Source: a bacterium UBP6_UBA1196
GTDB lineage: Bacteria; UBP6; UBA1177
Direction of reading: 5' to 3'
Assembly (NCBI GenBank): GCA_002310035.1
Contig: DBYC01000064.1
Coordinates: forward strand, 1 to 12,725
DNA: 12,725 bases
Position 1 is the first letter of the stretch. Each line of letters opens with the position of its first letter. Under the pieces are notes generated by a model. That model was not told the origin of the DNA, did not search any database, and saw only the letters and a program-made list of their open reading frames with translations. Shown piece after piece: positions 6,778 through 12,725 of this stretch. Both the position numbers and the translations under genes were made by a program.

Positions 6778-7860
6778 TTATTCTGCCGTTGAGACGCATC
6801 TGAAACCGAAGTCGATTGCAGGATCGTCAAGTTTGCCGCCGCTTCTGAACGATGATCTTGCATGATCTTCGCCGTAGACGAAAGAGCCGCCGCGTACGAC
6901 TTTGTACTTGTCCGTTTCTTTTTCAGGCTCGTCCGGTCCCTGCGTGTCTTTCTGGGTCGCCTCTTCCTTGGAATAGAAATTTTTGTCGTACCAGTCGTTC
7001 GTGTATTCGGCGACATTGCCGCTCAGATCGTAAATTCCGTTCGCCGAAATTCCGTCTGGTTTTGATCCTATAGGGGAAGTAGTGTTCGAGCCGCAGCCTG
7101 CTGCGGAACCTCTCATAACTGTATTGCTGCAATCCGCTTCCGGTGAGTTTCCCCAAGGATAAAGCTGTGCTTTGCCTGATTTTGCGGCGTTTTCCCATTC
7201 GGCCTCGGTAGGAAGGCGTTTCCCGAGCCATTCGCAGTAGGCTTTTGCACCGCGCCATGTCACACAGTTCGCCGGATGGTTCTTTCTGTCGGGGTTACCG
7301 ATATTGCACTGGTATGTGTCGGTCGAAGTGCGGTAGTGCGGTTCTTGGGCATTGTCGTTTGTGCAGATATTCGCGGCGATGCACTTTTCGAAAAGTTCTA
7401 CCGAGACCTCGAATTTGTCGATAGTATATTCCGAAACTGAGACATCGTGCAGAGGAACGGCGTTTTCCTTGCAGTTTCCTTCGATCTCCGTGTCGCAGCC
7501 CATTTTGAACGAATTTGCGGGGATCTTCACAGTGGCTGAAACGCAGTCGCCTTCATCGACCCATTTGGCATTCTTGCATACCTGTTTGCGCACTTTTTCA
7601 GGATCTTCGGAGCAGTTCACGAACTGCTGTCCGCCTTCTGCTATTATAGCGCCGCCGGCATAGCATGTCGGTTTTCTGAATTCATCCTCGACAGCATCCT
7701 CGTCGTCTTCTTCGACGATAATGACAGGAGTTTCATCCTCTGTTTCTTCGGCCGTGTCATTGTCATTAACCTGATTTTTTTCCTCGTTTTCCTCATCCGA
7801 TCCGCATGCTGCGGCGAAGAAGAAAACTAAAATCAGGCAAAGAAGGAATTTGATTTTCAT
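6778..7860 (-). CDS. SUMF1/FGE-like domain lipoprotein without catalytic Cys pair
   Basis: 360 residues; AAAGGAG lies 6 bases before the ATG at 7860, almost touching the upstream stop codon. The signal peptide ends in FAAAC (Cys19, then Gly), so it is a lipoprotein. Residues 20-62 are an acidic Asp/Glu/Asn linker. Residues 63-106 contain four Cys (66, 83, 95, 106), likely a small disulfide module. Residues ~109-360 are a formylglycine-generating-enzyme-type (C-type-lectin-like) domain: KIPANSFKMGCD, TIDKFEVS, CVTWRGAKAYCEWLGKRLP, TEAEWENAA, YPWGN, YDLSGNVAEYTNDW, RGGSF and GFRCV. In true FGE two Cys follow GGS(F/W) at set positions; here they are Tyr329 and Ala334. Sulfatase activation is therefore unlikely, and a binding or scaffold role is more plausible. 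Second gene of the run, 13 bases before cysN. Confidence 0.88.
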   Translation of the reverse strand: MKIKFLLCLILVFFFAAACGSDEENEEKNQVNDNDTAEETEDETPVIIVEEDDEDAVEDEFRKPTCYAGGAIIAEGGQQFVNCSEDPEKVRKQVCKNAKWVDEGDCVSATVKIPANSFKMGCDTEIEGNCKENAVPLHDVSVSEYTIDKFEVSVELFEKCIAANICTNDNAQEPHYRTSTDTYQCNIGNPDRKNHPANCVTWRGAKAYCEWLGKRLPTEAEWENAAKSGKAQLYPWGNSPEADCSNTVMRGSAAGCGSNTTSPIGSKPDGISANGIYDLSGNVAEYTNDWYDKNFYSKEEATQKDTQGPDEPEKETDKYKVVRGGSFVYGEDHARSSFRSGGKLDDPAIDFGFRCVSTAE

Positions 7861-7871
7861 AACATTCTCCT

Positions 7872-9275
7872 TTAATCGGTTTTTATATTTTCCACGTTGT
7901 TTTCAGGAATTATCAGCGGGAGCTCGAACGAGAAAGTCGAGCCCGCTTCCGGCGTGTTGGACTTCGCGGAGATCGTTCCGCCCATTATGCCGGTAAGTTT
8001 TTTGCATATCGCGAGCCCGAGTCCGATCCCGCGGAATTTCTTTTTTATAGTGGAATCGAGCTGCGCGAATCTTTCAAAAAGGAAATCCGTTTTATCGTCC
8101 GGGATCCCGATGCCGGTGTCTATGACTTCGAAACGGATCATTTTTTCGCCGTTTTCCTGTTCTGTAAGGCTGCAGTTCACTGTGATCGTCCCTTCCGGCG
8201 TGAATTTCCATGCGTTTGTAAGCAGGTTGTTGAGGATCTGTGTGATACGGAAACGGTCGCCGACAACAAATCCAGGAACATTTTTATCTATATTCGTTCT
8301 GATTTCGATCTCTTTTAGAGGTCTCTGGTATGAAAGTGTCGCAACAGACGCGGCGATCAGCTCTTCCGGCGAGTAAGGCTCGTTTTCAATCAAGATCTTG
8401 CCTGAATTTATATTCGTCATCTCGAAAAGGTCGTTCACGATGTTGCCCAGGACCTCACAGCTTGACTCCGCATGTTTCACATATTCCTGCTGTTCGCCGT
8501 TCAGTTCAGTTTCATGCAGCAGCGCGAGCATTCCGCGGATCCCGTTTATCGGAGTCCTGATTTCATGGCTCATGTTGGCAAGAAACTCTGTCTTGGCTTT
8601 GCTTGCAGCCTGCTCCTCGATTTTTTCCGCGTACTCTTTCTGAAAGTTGACTTTGTTGAAAAAAGATTCAAGGCTTCCCTTGTAAAAGACATAATTGATG
8701 CATATCGCGACAGTCACTGCGCTTATGACATCTGAGATTATTCCGGCGAAAACGGCCTTTATTCCCGGGACGAAAAACCAGAGCGAAAAAAGATCCAGAA
8801 CGCCGAGCAGAACGGAAATTGCGATGTATTCCCGCTGCTTTATTCTGAACGATGCGGCAAGGACTATTACGGCTACGAACAAGGTCGTAAGGTTCTTGTA
8901 GATCGCGAGGCATGGCGCTGATGTCGAAAGGGCGTAAAGGTATGCCGAAAAGAAGAAGATCCGCCAGAAATATTTGCAGAAACCGTTGTTTGCGTCATGA
9001 TCGGAGTTCCTCATCTTTATTTTGCCGAAAATATACAGTAGAGGATAGACGATGCACGAACATATATGTACGACAAAAACTTCGCTGTAACCGAACTGGC
9101 TGAAAATATCCGCGGTATAGAGATATCTGTAAATGTCCAGAAGAAGCAGCGGAAAGTTGATTATGATGAGAGCCAGGGAAACATTGACCGCCATTTTTGC
9201 ATTAGCGGTGTCGTTCGCCGCATCGAACTGCCTCAGAAACTCCTCATCGTAGCCTTTTCTTATGCTCAGTGACAT
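7872..9275 (-). CDS. Membrane-bound sensor histidine kinase (no receiver domain)
   Basis: 467 residues; GGAGG (9284-9280) lies 4 bases before the ATG. The N-terminal ~200 residues contain about five to six hydrophobic helices (around 28-50, 65-85, 104-125, 128-145, 150-170, 172-198) with no large periplasmic loop, so sensing is probably within or near the membrane. A short linker helix leads to HisKA with FLANMSHEIRTP (phospho-acceptor His237). The ATPase domain shows the N box (ILNNLLTNAWKF, 347-358), DTGIGIP (386-392), FERFAQLD (400-407) and GIGLGLAI (416-423), so all motifs for autophosphorylation are intact. No receiver or Hpt domain is fused and no response regulator gene is visible in the window, making it an orphan here. 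It heads a four-gene run, 11 bases before the SUMF1-like lipoprotein gene, suggesting that kinase and lipoproteins are made together. The signal is unknown. Confidence 0.92.
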   Translation of the reverse strand: MSLSIRKGYDEEFLRQFDAANDTANAKMAVNVSLALIIINFPLLLLDIYRYLYTADIFSQFGYSEVFVVHICSCIVYPLLYIFGKIKMRNSDHDANNGFCKYFWRIFFFSAYLYALSTSAPCLAIYKNLTTLFVAVIVLAASFRIKQREYIAISVLLGVLDLFSLWFFVPGIKAVFAGIISDVISAVTVAICINYVFYKGSLESFFNKVNFQKEYAEKIEEQAASKAKTEFLANMSHEIRTPINGIRGMLALLHETELNGEQQEYVKHAESSCEVLGNIVNDLFEMTNINSGKILIENEPYSPEELIAASVATLSYQRPLKEIEIRTNIDKNVPGFVVGDRFRITQILNNLLTNAWKFTPEGTITVNCSLTEQENGEKMIRFEVIDTGIGIPDDKTDFLFERFAQLDSTIKKKFRGIGLGLAICKKLTGIMGGTISAKSNTPEAGSTFSFELPLIIPENNVENIKTD

Positions 9276-9300
9276 TATGCCTCCAAAACAAAAACGCCGG

Positions 9301-9306
9301 ATTGTA
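9301..9306 (-). promoter_or_regulatory. Possible -10 element of the histidine-kinase operon
   Basis: TACAAT on the minus strand, 26 bases before the kinase ATG. No good -35 box is seen at the right distance, only AT-rich sequence. The divergent gap 9276-9399 (124 bases) holds this and, on the plus strand, TTGAAA at 9314-9319 without a convincing partner; promoters for both flanking genes must lie here. Confidence 0.25.
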
Positions 9307-9399
9307 GCTCAAATTGAAAAGTTTATAAAATTATTTTGGAATTATTGCGGATATTTTTATGTTGTGCTAATTTGAAGCGGATCTTTTCTGGAGGGAAAA

Positions 9400-10518
9400 A
9401 TGAGAAAAAACACACTATTGACACTTATTCTGCTTTTATTCCTGTTGGTTGCATGCGGTTCGGGCGGTGACTCGTTCGATGCCGAAAAAAGTTCCTACGG
9501 CGAGCCGAGCGAAACAAGCGTCGTTGAGATCAATGCAGGACTGCTTGCCAATGAAAAAAAACCACATGTCCTGGTGAAATCAGGGACTTCCGAGTTCGGC
9601 GGAAAGATTTTGGATGTGATCGACGTCAAAATCAACGGCAACAGCGAGGCGAAGATGCTTCTTTCTCCGTGGCCCGTGAAGAAAGATGACCGGCATCTGA
9701 CTTTCGGCGGCTATACGTCGAACAGCGGAGAAGGAACGAAACCAAAGCAGCCTGTCGACATTGAACTGCCGGAACTCGGCGAAACGGCGGAAGGAAGCGG
9801 CGAATTTACGGTAAAACTTCCGGGGATGCCGATAGAAGTCGATGTTCCGTTTGAGTGGACTGTAAAACTTGAAGAGGAAGACATCACGATCGACACTCCT
9901 TCAGGCACATATTCAGGAGTCAGACACTACACAGGAAGCGGCAGGATCAGCGAGGGACCGCTCAGCGAATTTCTGGGTGACACCGAATTCACTGGGGAAG
10001 TTTACTTCAGCCCGACATTCGGATTCCCTGTCAAATACAAAGTGAACGGCATAAATTTCGACGGTGACCTTGAATCGGCGTGGGATTACGGCGATCCTGA
10101 CGGAACAGGCTACAGAGTCATGAAAAAAACGGGCGTCGTCAACAGCGAAAATCCGTCGTTCAGCCTGAGTACCCACGATCTCAAAGGAAACTTCGACGCC
10201 GATCCGAAAAGCCACGCGAAAATGCTTCTTGAAATCAGATACCTTGACGAAAATGCGGCAAAAAACGACACGATGCCGGCAGTAAATGTCGAATTCGGCA
10301 CAGTTATGGGGTATTTTCCGGCTCAGCTCATAGAATCTCCGGTCAGTATTTTCTTTCCCGAAGAAGACGGCAACGGCTACAAATATTTCATCGCCTATGT
10401 CGACCAGGCGGCAAAAAGTCACAACGATCCGATTTCATACCATGTTTCGGTAAGCGGCGGAGAATCGGTAAAACCGCTGCGCGTCACCGCAAGGATCTAT
10501 TATAACAAGATCCAGTAG
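9400..10518 (+). CDS. Unrecognised lipoprotein
   Basis: 372 residues; GGAGGG (9390-9395) precedes the ATG by 4 bases. The signal peptide ends in LLVAC, giving lipid-modified Cys19 followed by Gly-Ser-Gly-Gly, so an outer-membrane or surface location is likely. The mature part has many short alternating hydrophobic stretches and almost no Cys, which suggests a beta-rich fold. Notable segments include PVDIELPELGETAEGSGEF, MPIEVDVPFEWTVKL, SGTYSGVRHYTGSGRI and PTFGFPVKYKVNG. Alternating VDVP/EWTV strands around residues 120-230 resemble the beta-sandwich or barrel domains of secreted proteins, but I cannot name a family. There are no catalytic motifs. Unlike three neighbours, it has no long Asp-rich linker. 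It stands alone: divergent from the kinase operon, and 83 bases before dus. Confidence 0.8.
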   Translation: MRKNTLLTLILLLFLLVACGSGGDSFDAEKSSYGEPSETSVVEINAGLLANEKKPHVLVKSGTSEFGGKILDVIDVKINGNSEAKMLLSPWPVKKDDRHLTFGGYTSNSGEGTKPKQPVDIELPELGETAEGSGEFTVKLPGMPIEVDVPFEWTVKLEEEDITIDTPSGTYSGVRHYTGSGRISEGPLSEFLGDTEFTGEVYFSPTFGFPVKYKVNGINFDGDLESAWDYGDPDGTGYRVMKKTGVVNSENPSFSLSTHDLKGNFDADPKSHAKMLLEIRYLDENAAKNDTMPAVNVEFGTVMGYFPAQLIESPVSIFFPEEDGNGYKYFIAYVDQAAKSHNDPISYHVSVSGGESVKPLRVTARIYYNKIQ

Positions 10519-10569
10519 TTTCGAATGCGCTTTTTGAGATAATTTTCCTCTGTCTTTTTTCAGATTTTC

Positions 10570-10578
10570 TGCTATATT
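10570..10578 (+). promoter_or_regulatory. Extended -10 promoter element of the dus operon
   Basis: TGCTATATT matches the extended -10 form (TG-n-TATAAT). The -35 position (10550-10555, CTGTCT) is weak, as is usual with extended -10 promoters. A start near 10585 would leave a leader of fewer than 20 bases with no recognisable ribosome binding site before the ATG at 10602. Confidence 0.4.
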
Positions 10579-10601
10579 CCTCCGTTTTTGTTCGACCGTT
10601 T

Positions 10602-11522
10602 ATGGTGACTGTTTTGGATTTTTACCTTGCTCCGCTTGCGGAAATAACTTCGAAAGAATTCCGGATGCTCTGCTACGAAGGCGGTGCCGACGGATGTTTC
10701 AGCGAGATGATTTCGGCGAAAGCCGTCACTTTGAAAAACAGAAAAACTATCGCGCTTTCCGAAATCGACGGGAGCGAGCCGCGCACAGTTCTTCAATTCT
10801 TCGGCGGAGATCCCGATGTTATAAAAGAGGCGGCGGAAAAAATTTTAGATCGCGTGACTCCGGCCGGGATCGACATCAATGCAGGGTGTCCGGTCCGGAA
10901 AGTCGTTGCGGCGCGTGCTGGTTCCGCTTTGATGGATGATCCGGAAAGGCTGGGGAAAATAGTGAAAACACTGCGCGGTGTCACGGATCTTCCTCTTTCT
11001 GTCAAAATAAGGAAAGGTTTCAAAACTCCGAATTACGAGCGGTGCGCTGCTGCCGCTGTCGAAAACGGCGCGGATTTTCTTACAGTCCATCCCAGACTCA
11101 GAACTGAAATGTTTTCAGGTGTTTGTGATTTTAATGTGTCGGTCGAGCTAGCCGAAAAACTTCCGATCCCGGTCATTCATTCAGGCGACATCAAGGAAAA
11201 AAGCGATCTCGAGAGATTCAAAGGAACAAAGATCGCCGGTGTTATGGTAGGGCGCGGCGCGCTCGGGAAACCGTGGATCTTCCGCGAACTCAAAGGGGAA
11301 GCAGTAGGCGAAGACGAAAAAAAGGCTATGATGACGAAACATTTCAAACACTATATTGAACTTGACAACCGTCTTGCCCATACGATGATCCGCCGCCATG
11401 CTTCATGGTATTCGACGGGAATGCGCGGAAGTGCCGATTTCAGGAGGCTGATTTTCGATCCGGCGAATGAAATTTCTCAAGTTATAGAACTAGTTGAAGA
11501 TTTTTTTGAGATAAAATTGTGA
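10602..11522 (+). CDS. dus: tRNA-dihydrouridine synthase (Dus family)
   Basis: 306 residues. Dus enzymes reduce uridine to dihydrouridine in the tRNA D-loop region using FMN and NADPH. The TIM-barrel signatures are all present: APLAEITSKEFR (10-21), ADGCFSEMISAKA (29-41), the active-site loop DINAGCPVRKVV with catalytic Cys96, GSALM (107-111), SVKIRKGF with FMN-contacting Lys135, HPR (163-165), GDI (195-197) and GVMVGRGALGKPWIF (213-227). The C-terminal ~80 residues form the helical tRNA-binding domain. Length is typical for the family. It reads most like the DusB/NifR3 branch, but the branch cannot be settled by eye. No ribosome binding site is seen before the ATG; GTG at 10605 is an alternative start. 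Its TGA overlaps the next gene's start by 4 bases, so the two are cotranscribed and probably translationally coupled. Confidence 0.93.
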   Translation: MVTVLDFYLAPLAEITSKEFRMLCYEGGADGCFSEMISAKAVTLKNRKTIALSEIDGSEPRTVLQFFGGDPDVIKEAAEKILDRVTPAGIDINAGCPVRKVVAARAGSALMDDPERLGKIVKTLRGVTDLPLSVKIRKGFKTPNYERCAAAAVENGADFLTVHPRLRTEMFSGVCDFNVSVELAEKLPIPVIHSGDIKEKSDLERFKGTKIAGVMVGRGALGKPWIFRELKGEAVGEDEKKAMMTKHFKHYIELDNRLAHTMIRRHASWYSTGMRGSADFRRLIFDPANEISQVIELVEDFFEIKL

Positions 11523-12259
11523 AAAAAATTTTAGGACAGAGCGAAACAGCAAAAGAAATGCGCAAAATGCTGCGCAATGCCGAGCCGAACGGAATATATC
11601 TCATCGGCGGCGAGCCTGGAACGGGAAAAGGTTTTCTTGCGGGACTGATAGCCTCAAAAATAAGCAAAGAAGATGCGGAAAAAAACATTGTCCGCGTTAA
11701 AAAGATAGAGGATTTCAGAAAAAAAGGACTTGTGTATATTACCGAAAACCGAACTTTTTTTGACATGCGTGCGGCAAAATTCTCATCGGTGCTGTGGCTT
11801 GCTCCGCTGAGGGAAAGGCAGATGGATATGTCCGAACTTATTGAATATTTCATTCAGGAAAGCGGTGTCGATGCATCGCGCTGGTATGAAGGCGATTCGC
11901 TGAATCTCCTTTTTTCCTACTGGTGGCCGTTCAACATTCAGGAGCTCAAAAGGGTAGTCGGGACTGAGGACGGCTACAGAATGCTGCCTTACCGGAACAT
12001 TGACAAGGTCCTCTCGAACTACAGCGCGACCGAAATTGTGAAAGTCAAGATAGAAGGGTTGTTCGGCGAACTGGGAAAGGAGGGAAACGCCGGAAAAATC
12101 TATCAGCTTTTTCTTGATTCGGTCGAAAAGGTCTTCATTGAGTCGGCCTTGAAGCACTGCGGCGGCTCTGTGTTGAAAACAGCTGATTTTCTGAGTATGC
12201 ACCGCAACACTCTGACTCAGAAAATGAAAAAACTGAAAATAAAGTCTCCAAAAACGTAA
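11519..12259 (+). CDS. Reduced NtrC-like AAA+ protein with Fis-type helix-turn-helix
   Basis: 246 residues starting at GTG 11519, inside the dus stop (GTGA overlap). It has scattered pieces of a sigma-54 enhancer-binding protein. Walker A is GEPGTGKG (31-38, usually GESGTGKE). VYITENR (72-78) sits where sensor I (ATNRDL) is expected. APLRERQMDMSELIEYFI (95-112) matches the LRERxEDI segment, and WPFNIQEL (136-143) matches WPGNVREL. A C-terminal Fis-type helix-turn-helix follows (about 198-241: VEKVFIESALKHCGGS, KTADFLSMHRNTL). Between residues ~50 and 95 roughly 100-150 residues of the normal domain are missing, including the GAFTGA loop, the Walker B DEI and the arginine fingers. It cannot be a normal sigma-54 activator. 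It probably binds DNA and may bind nucleotide; the role is unknown. The frame is intact and its codon use resembles that of the neighbours, so it looks like a maintained gene rather than a fragment. Confidence 0.8.
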   Translation: MKKILGQSETAKEMRKMLRNAEPNGIYLIGGEPGTGKGFLAGLIASKISKEDAEKNIVRVKKIEDFRKKGLVYITENRTFFDMRAAKFSSVLWLAPLRERQMDMSELIEYFIQESGVDASRWYEGDSLNLLFSYWWPFNIQELKRVVGTEDGYRMLPYRNIDKVLSNYSATEIVKVKIEGLFGELGKEGNAGKIYQLFLDSVEKVFIESALKHCGGSVLKTADFLSMHRNTLTQKMKKLKIKSPKT

Positions 12260-12417
12260 AGACGTCACCTTAATAAAAAAATAATTGCAATAATTAAAAA
12301 AAAGAGTAGTATTTCGCGCTTTTAGCGGACTTTCTCGGCCGGATCATCGTTTTCCGGTGTTGGGAATGACTTAACAGCGGATAATTGTTATTTTTTTAGC
12401 CGATATAGGAGGAACAG
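12260..12417. other. Intergenic leader region before the EF-G-like gene
   Basis: 158 bases. It begins with an A/T-rich part containing an imperfect palindrome around TTGCAA (12285-12290), continues with short weak inverted repeats (CGCTTTTAGCG; CCGGA at 12339 with TCCGG at 12353), and holds a GATAAT (12380-12385) that could be a -10 box, without a good -35. No RNA gene, riboswitch or clear intrinsic terminator was recognised. Confidence 0.4.
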
Positions 12418-12725
12418 ATGGCTGATTACAACAAAAGTTCATTGCGTAATGTCTGTGTCGCAGGACACGGAACATCGGGAAAAACCACTCTTGTCGAATC
12501 GCTGCTTTTCAATGCAGGCGCTATCAACAGACAGGGTTCGGTAACTGACGGCAACACCGTTTCGGACTTCACCGAAGAAGAGAAAAACAGAGGAATTTCG
12601 ATTTCCGCATCTATCAACTCTGTTGAATACAAACAGAATCTCATCACTTTTATCGATACTCCCGGATACTTCGATTTTGCCGGCGAGCTTGCGGCTTCAA
12701 TGCCTTTCTGCGAAGCGGCTCTTCT
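12418..12725 (+). CDS. EF-G-like translational GTPase, N-terminal part (runs off right edge)
   Basis: 102 residues are visible. AGGAGG (12407-12412) lies 5 bases before the ATG. The G1 motif is GHGTSGKTT (16-24), followed by NAGAINRQGSVTDGNTVSDFTEEE, RGISIS (58-63, switch I) and DTPGYFDF (80-87, G3). The wording GHGxSGKTT, GxVxDGxTVSDF and DTPGY is that of the EF-G paralogue group often labelled EF-G2, rather than canonical EF-G (AHIDAGKTT, DTPGHVDF). Canonical EF-G has His in the G3 motif; here it is Tyr84. Canonical EF-G moves tRNA and mRNA through the ribosome; the cellular job of this paralogue group is poorly defined. It has its own leader and is probably not part of the dus operon. Confidence 0.85.
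   Translation, partial: MADYNKSSLRNVCVAGHGTSGKTTLVESLLFNAGAINRQGSVTDGNTVSDFTEEEKNRGISISASINSVEYKQNLITFIDTPGYFDFAGELAASMPFCEAAL

Noticed and set aside
6765..7016. N-terminal extension of the CysN-like frame (about 84 codons)
   Set aside because: It overlaps the end of the SUMF1-like gene in another frame, is Arg/Lys/Ser/Thr-rich without structure, and the ATG at 6764 has a proper ribosome binding site.
6778..7860. Sulfatase-activating enzyme (true FGE)
   Set aside because: Both catalytic Cys positions are replaced, so activity on sulfatases is not expected although the fold is the same.
9913..10422. 169-codon minus-strand open frame opposite the unrecognised lipoprotein
   Set aside because: The plus-strand gene has a signal peptide, lipobox and ribosome binding site; the antisense frame has none.
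12279..12295. AT-rich palindrome after the mini-NtrC gene as an intrinsic terminator
   Set aside because: The stem is interrupted and almost purely A/T, too weak for a normal terminator.

Overview
The window looks like a chromosomal stretch of an anaerobic or oxygen-sensitive Gram-negative bacterium with moderate GC. Four lipoprotein precursors with clear lipoboxes lie within 12.7 kb, three of them with Asp/Glu/Thr/Ser-rich linkers behind the lipid anchor. There is also a rubredoxin-type rubrerythrin and thrombospondin type 3 repeats. Secreted proteins of this style are common in uncultured deltaproteobacterial/Myxococcota-like genomes, but that placement is inference and no marker here settles it.

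Layout, left to right. (1) 1-752: the 3' end of an AT-rich unrecognised gene faces a broken, minus-strand uvrB remnant with an internal deletion. (2) 888-1991: a lipoprotein with calcium-binding thrombospondin type 3 repeats, convergent with an LRAT-fold cysteine enzyme (1993-2541, minus). (3) 2542-3296: two divergent promoters and a near-perfect palindrome precede a reverse-type rubrerythrin, which ends at a strong hairpin and a small dyad-repeat cluster. (4) 9275-3354, minus strand: a tight four-gene run with gaps of 11-15 bp. It encodes a membrane histidine kinase, a SUMF1/FGE-like lipoprotein without the catalytic Cys pair, a CysN-like GTPase with what looks like a degenerate APS-kinase tail, and a lipoprotein serine carboxypeptidase (S10). 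(5) 9400-10518, plus strand: an unrecognised lipoprotein. (6) 10602-12259, plus: a tRNA-dihydrouridine synthase gene overlapping by 4 bp a reduced NtrC-like protein that keeps a P-loop and a Fis-type helix-turn-helix but has lost the sigma-54-contacting core. (7) 12418 to the right edge: the start of an EF-G-like paralogue.

The two parts most worth following are the four-gene operon, which combines a sensor, two surface lipoproteins and a sulfate-activation-type GTPase without cysD, and the dus/mini-NtrC pair. The latter resembles the known dus (nifR3)-ntrBC and dusB-fis neighbourhoods and looks like a stage between them. No tRNA, rRNA, CRISPR array, insertion sequence or attachment site was found, and no gene-free stretch exceeds 300 bases.
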